Source of the DNA: Strongyloides papillosus
Taxonomy: Eukaryota > Nematoda > Chromadorea > Rhabditida > Strongyloididae
Direction of reading: 5' to 3'
Assembly (NCBI GenBank): GCA_005656395.1
Contig: SRSI01000050.1
Location: 930,001 to 994,000, forward strand
DNA length: 64,000 bases
How positions within the stretch are numbered: position 1 is the first letter of the stretch; every line of letters begins with the position of its first letter. The position numbers were made by a program, and so were the translations under genes. Of this stretch, positions 1 to 12,610 are shown piece after piece. The notes below the pieces were generated by a model that saw only the letters and a list, made by a program, of their open reading frames with translations, ran no database searches and was not told the origin of the DNA.

Positions 1-145
1 CATGATATCACAAAAATAATTTATCCTCCTTGGTTCAACCCAAAAATCTAAGCCATTCCTTGAGTTATTTGCTTCTAATTTCCTCAAAACATCTAATTCT
101 TCTTTTTTCCTTGGTGTTACTCTATATACAGAAAATATTTCTTTA
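1..145 (-). CDS. Zinc carboxypeptidase (M14), propeptide exon, partial
   Basis: This is the 3' part of one exon of a gene that continues beyond the left edge of the window. The minus strand reads ...EIFSVYRVTPRKKEELDVL, then ...DFWVEPRR, and ends at the edge with ..FCDIM. This matches the activation-propeptide pattern of carboxypeptidase A/B type zinc peptidases (YxVxRVTPxTxEELxxLxxLE....DFWxxP....VDIMVxP). The catalytic domain, with its HxxE zinc site, would lie off-window. A TTTTTTAAG acceptor at 146-154 gives the longer exon. A second possible acceptor (TATAG) at 122-126 would shorten it to 1-121. In-frame stops lie further upstream, so a first exon carrying the signal peptide must sit elsewhere. 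The family call rests on propeptide pattern alone. Confidence 0.6.
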
Positions 146-2600
146 CTTAAAAAATATTGAATTAATACGCACTTTTTTTACTTATTAAAACTCACTTGTC
201 ATTGGAAATGTTATCTACAAAAAAACTTCCGTTTATATATAGGAAATAAGGTAATATCACCCATAAATATTTTATCATTCTTTATTTTAAAGCTTTAAAA
301 TTAAAAAAATTTTTTATATAATATTTTATTCCTTTTACGTAATTTTTGAAAATAATTGTTTACATTAACTATTATTAAATAGCTTTTTTTTCCTGTCCTT
401 AAGGTAATAATATTAATATATGTATGTATGTAATATAAATTTATCTTAAAGACATGATCAGAAAAAAAAGAATAAAAAATAGTAGTTTAATAAAAAGAAA
501 AGACTATATATGTAGAATATATTATATGCATATGTGTATATATTGATAAAATACAAATTAGACGAAAAGACTAAAAGTGATCATATTTTCATACTATTAC
601 TATAGATAGATAAAAGGAAGAAAAAAAAATTATATTTTAAAATTTGTTAGTTAATCAAAAATACTTTTACCAAAATAATGGGTGTTAATGAAAGGATAAG
701 ATATATAATAGGTCGATGTTTTGGTGTCTTCAAAATACAATACAATTTCTTTATGTCATCCTTAACTTATTTGGAGATATTTCTTACATATAATGATATT
801 TATTTTTATATGTTAAATAAAAAAAGAGTTTTAATATAGTAATAAGGTAGTTTTTTATTATAATATGTAAAGAGATAATTAATTTTTAATTATTTTTTCT
901 GTTGATATTTTTATAACAATATACAAACAAATTTAAAAAAAAATTGATAACCTCTAATGGTAATAGAAAAAAAGTGTAGAAAACAATGAACTGGAACTAC
1001 CTTAAAATATATTAAATTTTAAAATATTGTATAAGTTTTAAAATAACTACATAGATATGAATATAAAAGATTTATATAGGAATTAAAAGAGGCATAATTG
1101 ATGTTGTAAATAATTAAAAAGTAAAAACGTCTTTTGTTGCTTATCTATTATAATCTTGAAGCAAAGAGATGAAAATATAAGATGGGTGATGAGTTAATGG
1201 TTTTTAAATAACAATATGGATAACAATTTTTAATTATCTTCCTTCTTTTGTTACAAGTTTTATAAATTTTGATTTTCACTTATTTAAGTGATCGCTCTTT
1301 AAATAAATCTGAACACATTAGATATATATATCCGGTCGGGCTTGGTAAATTGGTAAAAGTTATGATATCCTTAATTAACAAGTCTACAAGATAACACTAT
1401 TCCTGTCGAGGTTTTTGAGATTCTGGTTAAAATTATCGTGTAAGGGATATTATTTGAAAAATATTACTTAAACTTGATGATTACTTTCATTATTTCTTAA
1501 TTATAATAGTGTATCTTTTCTTTCCTTGTATTAAGTAATCTTAAATACCAAAGATATATATATTTTAGTGTAGATGAATTTTAAAGTTTAATTAATAGGA
1601 TAAATTATATAATATATATCAAAGTAGGTAGAAATTTCAAATATATTCATTAACAAAATGTAATTATAGATATTTTATGAACATATTGTAAATAATATTA
1701 TGAATCATAGTAAAATAACCAAAATATGTATACATAATAAATAAAATATATATCATATCTAGAAATATTAGACATTAACCAAAATAAAGATATTGGTAAA
1801 TGATAATAATGTTAAAGTACTAAACCTTATTTTTATGATCACCATATATTTCTTCTCTTTACCTTGTTATTACAATAAATATCAATGAATTATTTAATAA
1901 AAAAATTTTTTATTTACATTCTATCGAAAGAATAAAATTTTTCTTAATACCCTTTAAAAGCTATTAATTATTTAAGATAAATAATTACAACAAAATACAA
2001 CCTATTTATAAAATATCTTACAATTATTTTTTGGAAAAAAAATCACCCAATCCTGTATTGTATATATACTCATCTATTGCCGTTTTATCTTATATATATA
2101 TAATCTCCAATTATTATGTATCTTTTGGTAAATTCAAACTAACTGAACATGTTTTAATTTCCCTCCATATAAAGATTGTACATGCTTAATACGAAAAATT
2201 AATTAGATGATTATCATTAAAAGTTTTACTTAATTAAATAATTTTCCATAAAGATAATGTTTGAACATTAAAAATTAGAAGTTAAAATTATATAATCTGG
2301 AAGTATTAGTATTCTAATGAAGTATACATAAATATACATTATATAATTAGATTTTTTATTTGATTTCAATTACAATTTTTATTTACTTTCCAATAAACTT
2401 ATTATTCAAGGTGATGATTCGAAGAGGCAGTGGTTAAAATGATTCTCCTATTCAACTATTTTTTTTTATAAACTATCCTTAATTAAAGACAATTTTTATT
2501 TTTTACATTAATATTATATTTTAATTAAAATTGTAGTGTATAAAGAAATTAAAGATAATTATTAATTATTGACAGACAATAAATTCATTAATATAAAACG
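146..2600. other. Intergenic, A+T-rich, no gene seen
   Basis: I see no coding exon, RNA gene or clear repeat here beyond low-complexity A/T runs. From about 2485 towards 2600 the sequence is homologous to the downstream flanks of receptor copies C and D (near 8640-8690 and 12855-12910). That marks the left part of the tandem duplication unit. The first exon of the carboxypeptidase gene could lie here but cannot be placed. Confidence 0.6.
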
Positions 2601-2674
2601 GTATCTCTTTCTTTTTCCAAAGTTCTTCCATTATTAACAGGTAACCAGAAAAGGTACTTTTCAACATTCCATTA
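2601..2674 (-). other. Conserved 3'-flank block of receptor A
   Basis: This 74-bp block starts about 40 bp after the stop codon of receptor A. It differs from the equivalent block of receptor B (5951-6024) at 3 positions. Related blocks follow receptor C (about 8750-8824) and D (about 12975-13045). The spacer between stop codon and block is much less alike. On the coding strand it can be read as a peptide-like stretch (NGMLKSTFS..YLL.MEELWKK) in copies A-C, but no AG acceptor precedes it. It may be a 3'-UTR element or simply the best-kept part of the duplicated flank. Confidence 0.55.
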
Positions 2675-2714
2675 TGATTATAAATAATATACAATATAAA
2701 AATATCATGTATAT

Positions 2715-3796
2715 TTAGGCCCATGTATTCTTATAAATTTCAAAATATTTCTCAATTTCATTAGTAGGAGTAACCTTATTATTTTTATTTAAAGCATGCT
2801 TTTTTGTTTTACAAAATATTTTAATTGTTTTTTGTTTTATTTTATCAGACAATGAAATAAATATTCCAATATAAATTAATAAGTATACAGGAATAACATA
2901 TGCTGATAATTCTTTATCAATAGCAAAACTTCTATTATCCTTATATTTAGTAGTTGATAAAATGTATACAATAGTTGTATTTAATGCAAGATTTATTGAA
3001 TAAAATATTGCTAAGATTGTCATTAATACAGTGGTTGACAAAATTTCTCTTAATTCAAATTTTACAGTCAACCTGTTATCAATTAATTTTGTATCATCTA
3101 AACTTTTTATACGTTTTCTGCAATAAAAGTATATTGTAATGTTTAATAAAAACACAATTATACAGAGTGGAAGTTCACTTTTCATATAACTGGTAGGATC
3201 ACTTAGTATTGTTGCAAATGAATTGCAATATGAAAGTTCTTGGTTTTTTGAGTATAGTAAAGAATTTGTTAACGTTTTATAAGCTGTAAGAACGGGTCTA
3301 AACCACTAATATAATAAAACTAATAAATACTTCTTTTAAGTTAAAAACCTACAATTGCAATTATAGCTATAAACGGCAAAATAATGATTGAACGTTTTTC
3401 ATATTTTTTGTAAAATATTGATGCAATTATTCGTTCTACACTAATAGCTGCAAAAGTATAAAGAAATACACTGACAAAAGAACTATTAATTGTTGAAATA
3501 ATTACACAATTTGACTTTTTTTGTAATAAATTGCAATTATCATCTCCTTTTAAAATTAATTTGATTAAAAAATAAAATCCACGGTAAGTTGTACCAACTG
3601 TTCTTATAAGGAAAGCAAAATGAAGAGAGACAATAAGAATACGAAGATGAAAATGATAAATTTTGTAGTAAATTAAAAAAAATGATATCATCAGTAGTCC
3701 AAAAATGCATGGTATATTTTGTATTATCAATCCAATCCATATAGATATAATTACTGGATTTGATGTAGTATTGTAGGCATCTTCACATATATCCAT
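2715..3796 (-). CDS. Nematode serpentine chemoreceptor, paralogue A
   Basis: Two exons: 3353-3796 (444 nt) and 2715-3305 (591 nt). They are joined by a 47-bp intron with donor GTAGGT and acceptor ATTAG, giving 344 aa. Seven hydrophobic segments are visible, four in exon 1 and three in exon 2. Family-like motifs are ERIIASIFYKKYE after the third segment, LREILSTTVL before the sixth, and a C-terminal F.IYKNTW. These resemble the Sra/Srab/Sre superfamily of nematode chemosensory GPCRs, with Sre (PF03125) the likeliest. The exact family is uncertain. An upstream ATG at 3817 is in frame, but the start at 3796 (MDICED) is the one all paralogues share. The linker after the splice (TLTNSLLYSKNQ) differs most from the other copies. 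The expected role is odorant or ligand sensing in the sensory-neuron membrane. Confidence 0.82.
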
Positions 3797-5950
3797 GTTA
3801 CAAATAAATACCTTCACTTAAAATATATCAGAAATATTTAAAGCTAATTTTGCAATAATAATATAACTAATTATTATGAGCTACCATTAAGCAATAGCAT
3901 AAATTAATTATAAAATTTATAGACATGTTATTTTGACAGACTAACGATTGTATAACAAAAATTTCATGAAATTTAAAATTAAATCTATACAATAATATTT
4001 TTCAATGAAATATATTATTTTATTTTAATTTATAAATAGATTTAAAAAATTTTTTATGTTATATAATGATCAAACATAAAAATAATTTTTTTGTTTAATA
4101 TATTGGTGAAAAAGTATATTTGAAAGTAATGTGAAATTAAAAATAGTACAATATTTTAACATATACTTTAATTATAAGTCATTTTTTTAAAAATGCTAAC
4201 TTTGTAATTATTTTTTTTAATTATGGGGATCAAATTTGTAAAATAAGTATATTAATCTTCTAAAAATCTATTATTAGAATATCCAATTAAAAAGTAAAAG
4301 TCTAATTAATCATTTGTATATTTATCATTATAAAATTATTTTGTGTCTAAAATCTCTTTATGCATTTTACTAAGAGATAATTTAAACAAATCTTGTGGTC
4401 TTTTTTTTGCGAAAAAATGGTAAGATAAATATTGCATTTTTGTTTTAAAAAGTAAAATGGATACTAATGCCCGTATAAGTGAAAAAACATGATTTATTAT
4501 TTCTATAAGTTAACTTAGACACCCCAACCAATAATTCATTATTCGAAACAAGATCAGAAGATTATAATAAGATTATTAATATGGCTTTTTTAATTAATAA
4601 TTTTTTTAGCAATTAATATACTATTAACAAATAATCAGAAATGAATTTGAATTGTCAAAGTTTTTTGGGTTCTATAGATACTCTTAAATAGCGTCTATCA
4701 AGCTTATATTAAACAAAAAATATTTCTAGCAAAGTCTATGATTTAATAGTTATAATTAATAAATAAAATGCTTGAAGTCAACTGAAAAATTGTACAAATA
4801 ACTCTATAATTCCCAATTTTTTAGTCAAATTTTAGCAAACATATTTATATTTAGAATGTTGTATAAAAATTATGAGATAAAGTTAAAGTTTTTTGGTAAG
4901 CTAACTTTTTTAATATTAAAAAATAGGTACTGTATTAAATTTAAGATAAAGCGAGTTTCATTCTACAATTAAAGGCATATTTTTACTAAATATATTTATT
5001 AAGTATGTTGCATTATCAATTTAATTAATGTGAAAATGCTTTAAACATTTATTGTTTTTATTGAGGCTATACTATATTATTTAATACTAATTTTCCGAAT
5101 CGAATTCTTTTGTCCCTGCCACAGGTGTGATTTTTTAAACTTTTAAAATATAAATTTACTTGTAACTAAAATTCTTGAAACACTTACAATACAATCTTTG
5201 TACCATGTAGATAAAGATTATTTTAAAAAAGTTTTTTAAAAGTCATAAATCACGAAAATTAACTGTGAAACATTGTGAGAAAGTCATTTTATCTCAGAGT
5301 ACGGCTCTCTTCTAAAGGAATATATTAATATTATATCAAAGTTTTTTGAACATTTTTAAAACAGTTACATTTAATATTAATTAACCATGGTTTTTATATG
5401 ATTTTAATCTTAAAAACCAACTTTCAAAATTATCAGCACTCAAAAATTGTTTCAGTATATATTTTAGATTTGTTGAACATGCTAATATGTTTAAAACAAA
5501 AAGAATTTTCTTAAATAATTAACTTTCAGTGAAAATGTTTTTTATAATTTTTAAAAAAACTGACTTTTTCATCTAAAAATTAAAAAAAATATTTCATTTA
5601 TATGATTCAAAGAATTTTTAGAATACTAAAAAACTGTCTTTTTAACATAAAATTCAAATATAATATATGCGTCTGAGGCATCGTAGGACACATTTGAGAT
5701 GGGTTAAAGACATAGAATGATTAAATTAAGATAAATGTCTCTTTTTTTGTAAAGGAATGATAAAAATATACATAGTTGAAGATTGATCAGATTGAAATAT
5801 ACAAATATCAGTAAAAGAATTTTTATAATTAAAAGTTCTAGTAAGTTTTCTATATGAAATTTTTTTTCTAAATATTTAAATTACAGTGTATAAAGAAATT
5901 TCAGAGAATTATTAATTATTGACAAACAACAAATTTAATAATGTATTATG
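3797..5950. other. Upstream and downstream flanks between receptors A and B
   Basis: No gene. The left part (3797 to about 4800) is the upstream flank of receptor A and is recognisably homologous to the upstream flanks of B (7140-7960) and D (14160-15130). A shared segment, near 4365-4420, 7720-7770 and 14745-14790, contains the string AGAGATAATT and the word CAAATCTTG. From about 5095 there is a repeat-like stretch (GAATTCGATTCGG on the minus strand; TTAACTGTGAAAC at 5260-5272) that recurs at 8095-8490 and around 10.7, 11.4 and 12.7 kb. The right end is the 3' flank of receptor B. Confidence 0.6.
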
Positions 5951-6024
5951 ATATCTCTTTCTTTTTCCAAAGTTCTTCCATTTTTAACAGGTAACTAGAA
6001 AAGGTACTTTTCAACATTCCATTA
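5951..6024 (-). other. Conserved 3'-flank block of receptor B
   Basis: This is the counterpart of the block after receptor A, with 71 of 74 positions identical by eye. It begins about 30 bp beyond the receptor stop codon. The sequence just left of it (about 5882-5950) also matches copy A (about 2532-2600), more loosely. Confidence 0.55.
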
Positions 6025-6054
6025 TAAATATCAAAGAAAAAAGATAAGATATAT

Positions 6055-7138
6055 TTAAGCCCATGTATTTTTATAAATTTGAAAATATTTATCAACTTCA
6101 TTTGTAGGGGTAACTTTAATATTATTCTTTGAAGCAACGTTTTTTGTTTTACACAATACTTTAATTATTTTTTGTTTTATTTTATTAGATAATGAAATAA
6201 ATATTCCAATATAAATTAATAAGTATACAGGAATAACATATGCTGATAATTCTTTATCAATAGCAAAACTTCTATTATTTGTATACTCAGTATTATATAA
6301 AATATATTCAAAAATTGTATTTAAGGTAATATCTATTGTATACAATATTGCTAAGATTGTCATTAATACAGTGGTTGATAAAATTTCTCTTAATACAAAT
6401 TTTACAGTTAACCTGTTATCCATCAATTTTGTATCATCTAAACTTTTTAAACGTTTTCTACAGTAAATGTAAATTATAATATTTAAAAAAAACACAGCAA
6501 AACAAAATGGAAGATCATTCTGAATAAAGCCTATTGGATCACTTGTTTTTGTTGCAAATGAATTACAATATGAAAGTTTTTCATCATTTAAAAATAATGA
6601 AGGATCTGTTAACACTTTACAAGCTTTGAAAACGGGTTGAAACCACTATTATAATTAAATTAATAAATAATTTTTTTTTAAATTGAAAACTTACAATCAC
6701 AATTATAGCTACAAATGGCAAAATAATGAATGAACGGTTTTCATATTTTTTATAAAATATTGATGCAATTATTCTTTCCATACTAATCGCTGCAAAAGTA
6801 TAATGAAATATATTGATAGGAAGATTATTAACCGTTGAAATAATTGTGCAATATGACTTTCTTTGTAATAAATCGCAATTACCACCTTCTTTAAAAATTA
6901 ATTTGACTAAAAAATTAAATCCACGAAAAGTTGTACCAACTGTTCTTATAAGAAAAGCAAAATGGAGAGAGATGATAAGAATACGAAGATGAAAATGATA
7001 GATTCTATAGTAGATTAAGAAAAATGATATCATCAGTAGTCCAAAAATGCATAATATATTTTGTATTATCAATCCAATCCATATAGATATAATCAATGGA
7101 TTTGAAGTAGTACTGTATGCATCTTCACATATATCCAT
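6055..7138 (-). CDS. Nematode serpentine chemoreceptor, paralogue B
   Basis: Exons 6695-7138 (444 nt) and 6055-6645 (591 nt) are separated by a 49-bp intron with a consensus GTAAGT donor and TAG acceptor. The phase is 0, giving 344 aa. This copy has the clearest donor and fixes the splice model for the whole array: exon 1 ends ..AIIVI and exon 2 begins WFQPVFKACK. There are seven transmembrane segments and the ERIIASIFYKKYE motif (here preceded by SM instead of SV). Two cysteines fall in the loop before the third segment. The gene is intact, with no stop or frame break. It shares its 3'-flank block with copy A and much of its upstream flank with copies A and D. The receptor class is inferred from topology and motifs only. 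Confidence 0.82.
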
Positions 7139-8749
7139 GTAGCAAATAAATATGTTTGTTTAAAAATATCAGATATATTTAAACCATAATTTAAAACTAA
7201 TTTTTTCAATAACAATTTAAATAATTATTATAAATTACCATTAATCATTAAAATAAACTACTTATAAATTTATTGTTTATATTATTTTGACGGATTAATG
7301 GTTTAAATAACAAAGTTTTCATTAAATTTAAAATTAAATGTATGTAGTAATAACTCTCAAAGGTATATATTATTTTAAAATATTTTTGAATAGATAAAGA
7401 ATTTTTCAATGTTATATAAGGATGATGTATGAAAATGAACGTTTAATTATAATATTGGTAAAAAAGTATATCTAAAAGTAATATGAAATTAAAATTGGTA
7501 CATTATTTTAACATGTACTTTAATTATAAGTCTTTTTTAAAAACATTTCAAGAAGATTAACTTTATAGTTATTTTTTGATTACTTTGACCAAATTGTAAG
7601 TAATTAGATAAATCTTCTAAAAATTTACTTTTAGAATATCCAATTAAAAAGTAAAAGTCTAATTAATTATTTGTATTGTTATTGTTATAAAATTATTTTA
7701 TGCTTAAAATCTCTTTATAAAATTTTATTAAGAGATAATTAAACAAATCTTGTTGTCTTTTTTTACGAAAAAATGGTAAGACAAGAGATTGAATTTTTGT
7801 GTAAAAAAAGTAAATTAAATACCAATGCCTGTATAACTAAAAGTAAGTGATTTTTAATTTCTACAACCTGACTTGGAGACCCTTAGCAGTTATTCATTAT
7901 TTAAAATAAGATCAGAAGATTATAACAAGCATATTAATATAACTTTTTTTATTAACAAAACGTTTTCTAATTATAACGCGATTAAAAAATAATAAATTTT
8001 TATAAAAATTGTTTGGGGTTAAGTCGTATAGAAGTAGAAGAGTATGAACGTAAACTTAGACTACTATAAATATGATTCACACTATGTTGTATCCTCGATC
8101 GCGTATTTTTACCACTGTTGTAGAGCCGATTTTTTAAATTAGTAAAAAATGAATTCATACTTATTTTAAATTCTTGAAAAAATTACAGTACAATTTTTGT
8201 ACTTTGTAGAGATATAATATTAAAAAAATTTTAAATTTCGAAAAATAGAAATTTTTTTGGAAACAATTTATCTCAAAATTTAACTGTGAAACCTTATATG
8301 AAACATATATATTCTGAAAGCCCATAAACTATTCTACAAGAATATATCAACATCATATGTCCACACAGTATATTTATTGAATTTTAGAAGGTTTAAGAAT
8401 TTTTAACAACTATAAATTCCTTTTCATTAGTTTTAAAAATCGCTGATACGGTAGGGGCCAAAATATTCAATTCGGGGAAAAATAAGATGTGAATATACAT
8501 TACATAATTATTTTTTTATTTGATTTCAATTATAGTTTTTTTTTTATTTCCCAATAAACTTATTAATCAGAAATACGATTCTAAGATGCAGTGGCTAAAA
8601 TGACTCTCTACCCAGTTTTTTTTAAAATTATTCTTAATTAAAGACAATTTTTATTTTTTACATCAATATTATATTTTAATTTAAATTGTAGTGTATAAGG
8701 AAGTTTAAATTAATTATTAATAAACAACAAATTTAATAATACATAACAG
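7139..8749. other. Flanks between receptors B and C
   Basis: No gene. 7139 to about 7960 is the duplicated upstream flank of receptor B. 8095-8490 is a copy of the short repeat also seen at 5095-5470. It contains TTTAACTGTGAAACC and a near-palindrome AGTACAATTTTTGTACT (8197-8213). 8500-8749 matches the downstream flanks of copies A and D. Confidence 0.55.
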
Positions 8750-8843
8750 TACTGTTGCCTTTTCCACAGTTCTTCCATTATCACCAGGTAACTACAAAAA
8801 GTACTTTTCAAAATTCCATTATAAATAATAAAATATTATATAT

Positions 8844-9926
8844 TTAGCCCCATGTATTTTTATAAATTTGAAAATATTTATCAACTTCATTTGTAGGAGC
8901 AACTTTAATATTATTCTTTGAAGCAACGTTTTTTGTTTTACACAATACTTTAATTATTTTTTGTCTTATCTTATTAGATAATGAAATAAATATTCCAATA
9001 TAAATTAATATATATACAGGAATAATATAAGCTGATAATTCTTTATCAATAGCAAAACTTCTATTATCCGTATACTCGGTAATGTGTAAGATATATACAA
9101 AAAGTGTATTTAATGTAACATCTATTGTATACAATATTGCTAAAATTGTCATTAATACAGTGGTTGATAAAATTTCTCTTAATTCAAATTTTATAGTTAA
9201 CCTGTTATCCATTAATTTTGTATCATCTAAACTTTTTAAACGTTTTCTACAGTAAATATAAATTATAATATTAAATAAGAACACAGCAAAACAAACAGGA
9301 AGATCATTTTTAATATAGCCCATTGGATTACTTGTTTTTGTTGCAAATGAATTGCAATATGGAAGTTTTTCATTTTTTAAAGGTAATGAAGGATCTATTA
9401 ACACTTTACAAGATTTGAAAACGGGGTGGAACCACTAATATAATTAAATTAATAATTTACTTTTTTTAAGTTAAAAACCTACAATTGCAATTATAGCTAT
9501 AAACGGCAAAATAATGAATGCACGTTTTTCATATTTTTTGTAAAATATTGATGCAACTATTCGTTCAACACTAATCGCTCCAAAGCTATAATGAAATACA
9601 TTGATAGGAAGACTATTAATCGTTGAAATAATTGTGCAATATGATTTCTTTTGTAATAAATTGCAATTATCACCTTCTTTAAAAATTAATTTGACTAAAA
9701 AATGAAATCCGCGGTAAGTCGTACCAATTGTTCTCAAAAGAAAAGCAAAATGTAGAGAAAGGATAAGAATACGAAGATTGAAATGATAAATTTTGTAGTA
9801 AATTAAAAAAAATGATAACAATAGTAGTCCAAAAATACATAGTATATTTTGTACTATCAATCCAATCCATATAGATATAATTAGTGGATTTGCTGTAGTA
9901 TTATAGGCATCTTCGCATACATCCAT
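8844..9926 (-). CDS. Nematode serpentine chemoreceptor, paralogue C
   Basis: Exons 9483-9926 (444 nt) and 8844-9434 (591 nt) are separated by a 48-bp intron (donor GTAGGT, acceptor ATTAG), giving 344 aa. Start MDVCEDAYN; an in-frame stop lies directly upstream. It has seven membrane segments, ERIVASIFYKKYEKR, LREILSTTVL and a C-terminal YFQIYKNTW. It is intact. Its downstream flank carries the conserved block at about 8750-8824. Its upstream flank resembles the others only to about 10400, where a different sequence with a strong hairpin takes over. Substitutions against copies B and D are spread over the whole protein, which argues against a very recent gene conversion of the full unit. Confidence 0.82.
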
Positions 9927-10493
9927 TTAGCAAACAAATATCTTTACTTAAAAATATAAGAACTATTTAAAGCACAATTTAAAACTAATTTTGCAAATAT
10001 AATTTGACTAATTATTTTAAATTACCATTAATCATTAACATAAATTACTTATAAAATTAATATTATTTGGACAGATTAATGATTTAAATAACAAACTTTT
10101 ATGAAATTAAAAATTAAATGCATATAATAATATTCTTCATAAAATATATTATTTAAATTTATTTATAAATGAATTTAAGAACTTTTTTTAAATGTTTTAT
10201 TAGGTTGAAGTATGAAAATTATTATTTTCTTATTATATTAATAAAGAAATATATTTGAAATAGTAAATTATTTTAGCATATTCTTAAATTATAAGTTATT
10301 TTTTAAAAAAGTTTTTAAGAAGACTAACTTTATAATTATATTTTTAAATTTGTTGACCAAATTTCTAAGTAAGTAAATTAATCTTCTTAAAATCTATTAT
10401 GGTGTTATCTAAACTCTGTCCACAGGTTGAGTTTATATGTCTAAATTCAACCCACTTTTTTAAATGTTAGTTGAGCTTTATCCCTCTCAAAAA
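9927..10493. other. Upstream flank of receptor C
   Basis: 9927 to about 10400 is homologous to the upstream flanks of the other receptors. At about 10400 the homology breaks and unrelated, somewhat less A+T-rich sequence leads into the hairpin element. No coding potential was seen. Confidence 0.5.
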
Positions 10494-10595
10494 GGGGTAA
10501 AGGTACACTAGCCGTATTGGGCTAATATATATTTACCTCTAATACAAAGGAAGCAAATACATACTAACCCAATACGGCTAGTGTACCTTTACCCC
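10494..10595. repeat. Fold-back hairpin element, copy 1
   Basis: Two 31-bp arms (10494-10524 and 10565-10595) are inverted copies of each other with one mismatch, around a 40-bp loop. Each arm starts GGGG and contains GGTACACTAGC. A second hairpin with arms of the same layout, sharing the GTACACTAGC core, lies at 57977-58071. The two probably belong to one miniature inverted-repeat (MITE or fold-back) family. No target duplication could be fixed for this copy. Confidence 0.75.
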
Positions 10596-11496
10596 ATTTT
10601 AACTTCTTTAAAGTCTTACAGTGCAATGTTTGCTCTATGTAGACACTGTACATTTAAAAAATTTTTAAATTTCCAAAAATAGAAATTTTTTTGAGACAAT
10701 TTATTTCAAAATTTAAAGGTGAAACCTTATATGAAACCCATATATTCTGAAAACTTGTAACTTCCTCTACAACAGTATATCAACATCACATCAAAGTTAC
10801 TCTACAATTTTGTAATAATAAATTGAAAGTTTTTACCCATAATTCTTTAAGATTTTCGATCTTACAGTCAGTTTTTTAAATTATTAGAATTCAAAAATTG
10901 TTTTGATATATATTATAGGCTATGTTAAGTCTGCAAATAAGTTAAAAGTAAAAAAATATCTTTAAATGATTGATTTTAAGTGAAAAAAGTTTTATAATTT
11001 TTGAGAATTTAGACTTTTACTTAAAAGAAATAATAAAAATATACGACTAAAGCTTGATCTGATCATAAATACAGATATCAGCTTAAAAGTTGAATAAATA
11101 AAAGTTTCAATAAGTTTTTTTTTCTATAAAATTATTTCTTTAAATATTTTGCTTAAAAAATCATTTATAAATAATATTTTGCAGGAACTTTATTTTACTT
11201 GATATAGTTTAAAATATAACCTGTGTTGAAACAATTTTTTAATACAAATAACTTTATAAAATTAACTCTACTTGTTAAAAATGCATGGAAATTCTCAGTA
11301 TTTATCTTTAAATTTAATTATCTCAAGGAAGTTCAAAAAACGTCAATATATAATTGATATATACTTGTTGAGGAGATTATGGACTTTCAAGTGATACAGG
11401 TTTCGCATAATGTCTCACAGTTAACTTTCGAGATATATAGCTTTAAAAAAAATTTTTTTAAATAATCTGTGCGTAATACAGTACAATCATTGCATT
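10596..11496. other. Repeat-rich spacer left of the 1.1-kb inverted-repeat element
   Basis: No gene. 10600-10990 carries a copy of the short repeat seen at 5.1-5.5 and 8.1-8.5 kb (GTGAAACCTTATATGAAACC at 10727-10739 onward). 11330-11490 resembles the same repeat in inverted orientation (CTCACAGTTAACTTTCGAGA). The spacer is clearly a landing zone for repeats. Confidence 0.5.
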
Positions 11497-12602
11497 GGCG
11501 ACACGTCAGGTCACCACTCGTTAGTATGGAGAGAGACAACAAGTTGACTCGACTATTTTGCTTTTTTCGACATCTGTTTTAATACTACAATATATAACAA
11601 TTTGATCAAAGTTACTTTGTATAATATATATTAGTGTATAGAAAAGCAAAATAGACAAGTTATAGTGTATAAAAAAGCAAAATAGAAGTATAAGATATTA
11701 ATGTAGTTAATAAATTATTTTTTATTGTACTACTGATATCATTAAATAAATATTAGTAAACAAAGTATAATTAATGAATATTTTAATAAAGTTACATAAA
11801 TTACTATACTGGAAATATTTTATATAACTTATTTTAAATTTACAATAGTGATAACAATAAAAATTACATTATAAGTACTGATAACAAGCATTTATTCCTA
11901 TTTAATATTGTTTATGAATGATAGTAATTAAGAAATTCATTTTTTTCTGTTTAAATATTAATTTTTCAAATTCTAGTAAAAAAACATTTATGTTTTATGA
12001 AAAGATTTTATAATATAAAAGTTTATAAATTACAAGTATGCCCAAAGCTAGTAATTAAAAAACTAATTTTACAAGTTTAATGGAAAATAATTATTTAAGG
12101 CATGATTGTATATTGTAAAACTAAAAAAAATTGATAATAATTACAGTAATTTTAACAGAAAGGTTATTTTTAAACTCTATATACTAGACAATTGCATTTT
12201 TGTAATTTCAATAATAGTTATACCATAAAGATAAAAATAAAAAAAATTTATTGATATTACTGGTTATTGTTGCTTACTATCTTTATTATTACTCAAAATT
12301 ATTTTTTATCAATGATCAACTGATTAATGTTTACTTCTAATAATGTATTCATAATACATTAATTAATATATTTGTATCATAAAAAATTGCCATCTAGAAA
12401 GTTTGCATCATTTTTAAAATTTTATGTTATTGCATAATGATATATATCAAAAGGTTATATATGTTAACAAGATAAGAAAATATGCCATAACTATAAGATT
12501 AATACAGTTAAGATACATTACAATACAAAATACTCATTGTTAAAACACATTTTACCAATGTCGAAAAAAGCAAAATAGCCGGTGATGAGCTGACGGGCCG
12601 CC
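11497..12602. mobile_element. Non-autonomous DNA transposon with 8-bp target duplication
   Basis: This 1.1-kb insertion is flanked by direct repeats ATTGCATT at 11489-11496 and 12603-12610. The ends are inverted repeats. The left end begins GGCGACACGTCAGGTCA and the right end, complemented, begins GGCGGCCCGTCAGCTCA. Further in, a 21-bp perfect inverted match (11553-11573 against 12558-12578) contains TATTTTGCTTTTTTCGACAT. Near the left end, a 31-bp unit containing AAAAGCAAAATAG occurs twice in tandem (11632-11662 and 11663-11693). The interior is A+T-rich with no transposase. Target duplications of 8-9 bp with such ends are known from the Mutator, Merlin and hAT superfamilies. The ends do not settle which one this is. 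Confidence 0.75.
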
Positions 12603-12610
12603 ATTGCATT

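Noticed and set aside
1330..1440. Possible tRNA-like segment with GGTCGGGCTTGGTAAATTGG
   Set aside because: No usable acceptor stem and no GGTTCGANTCC B box. No cloverleaf could be drawn.
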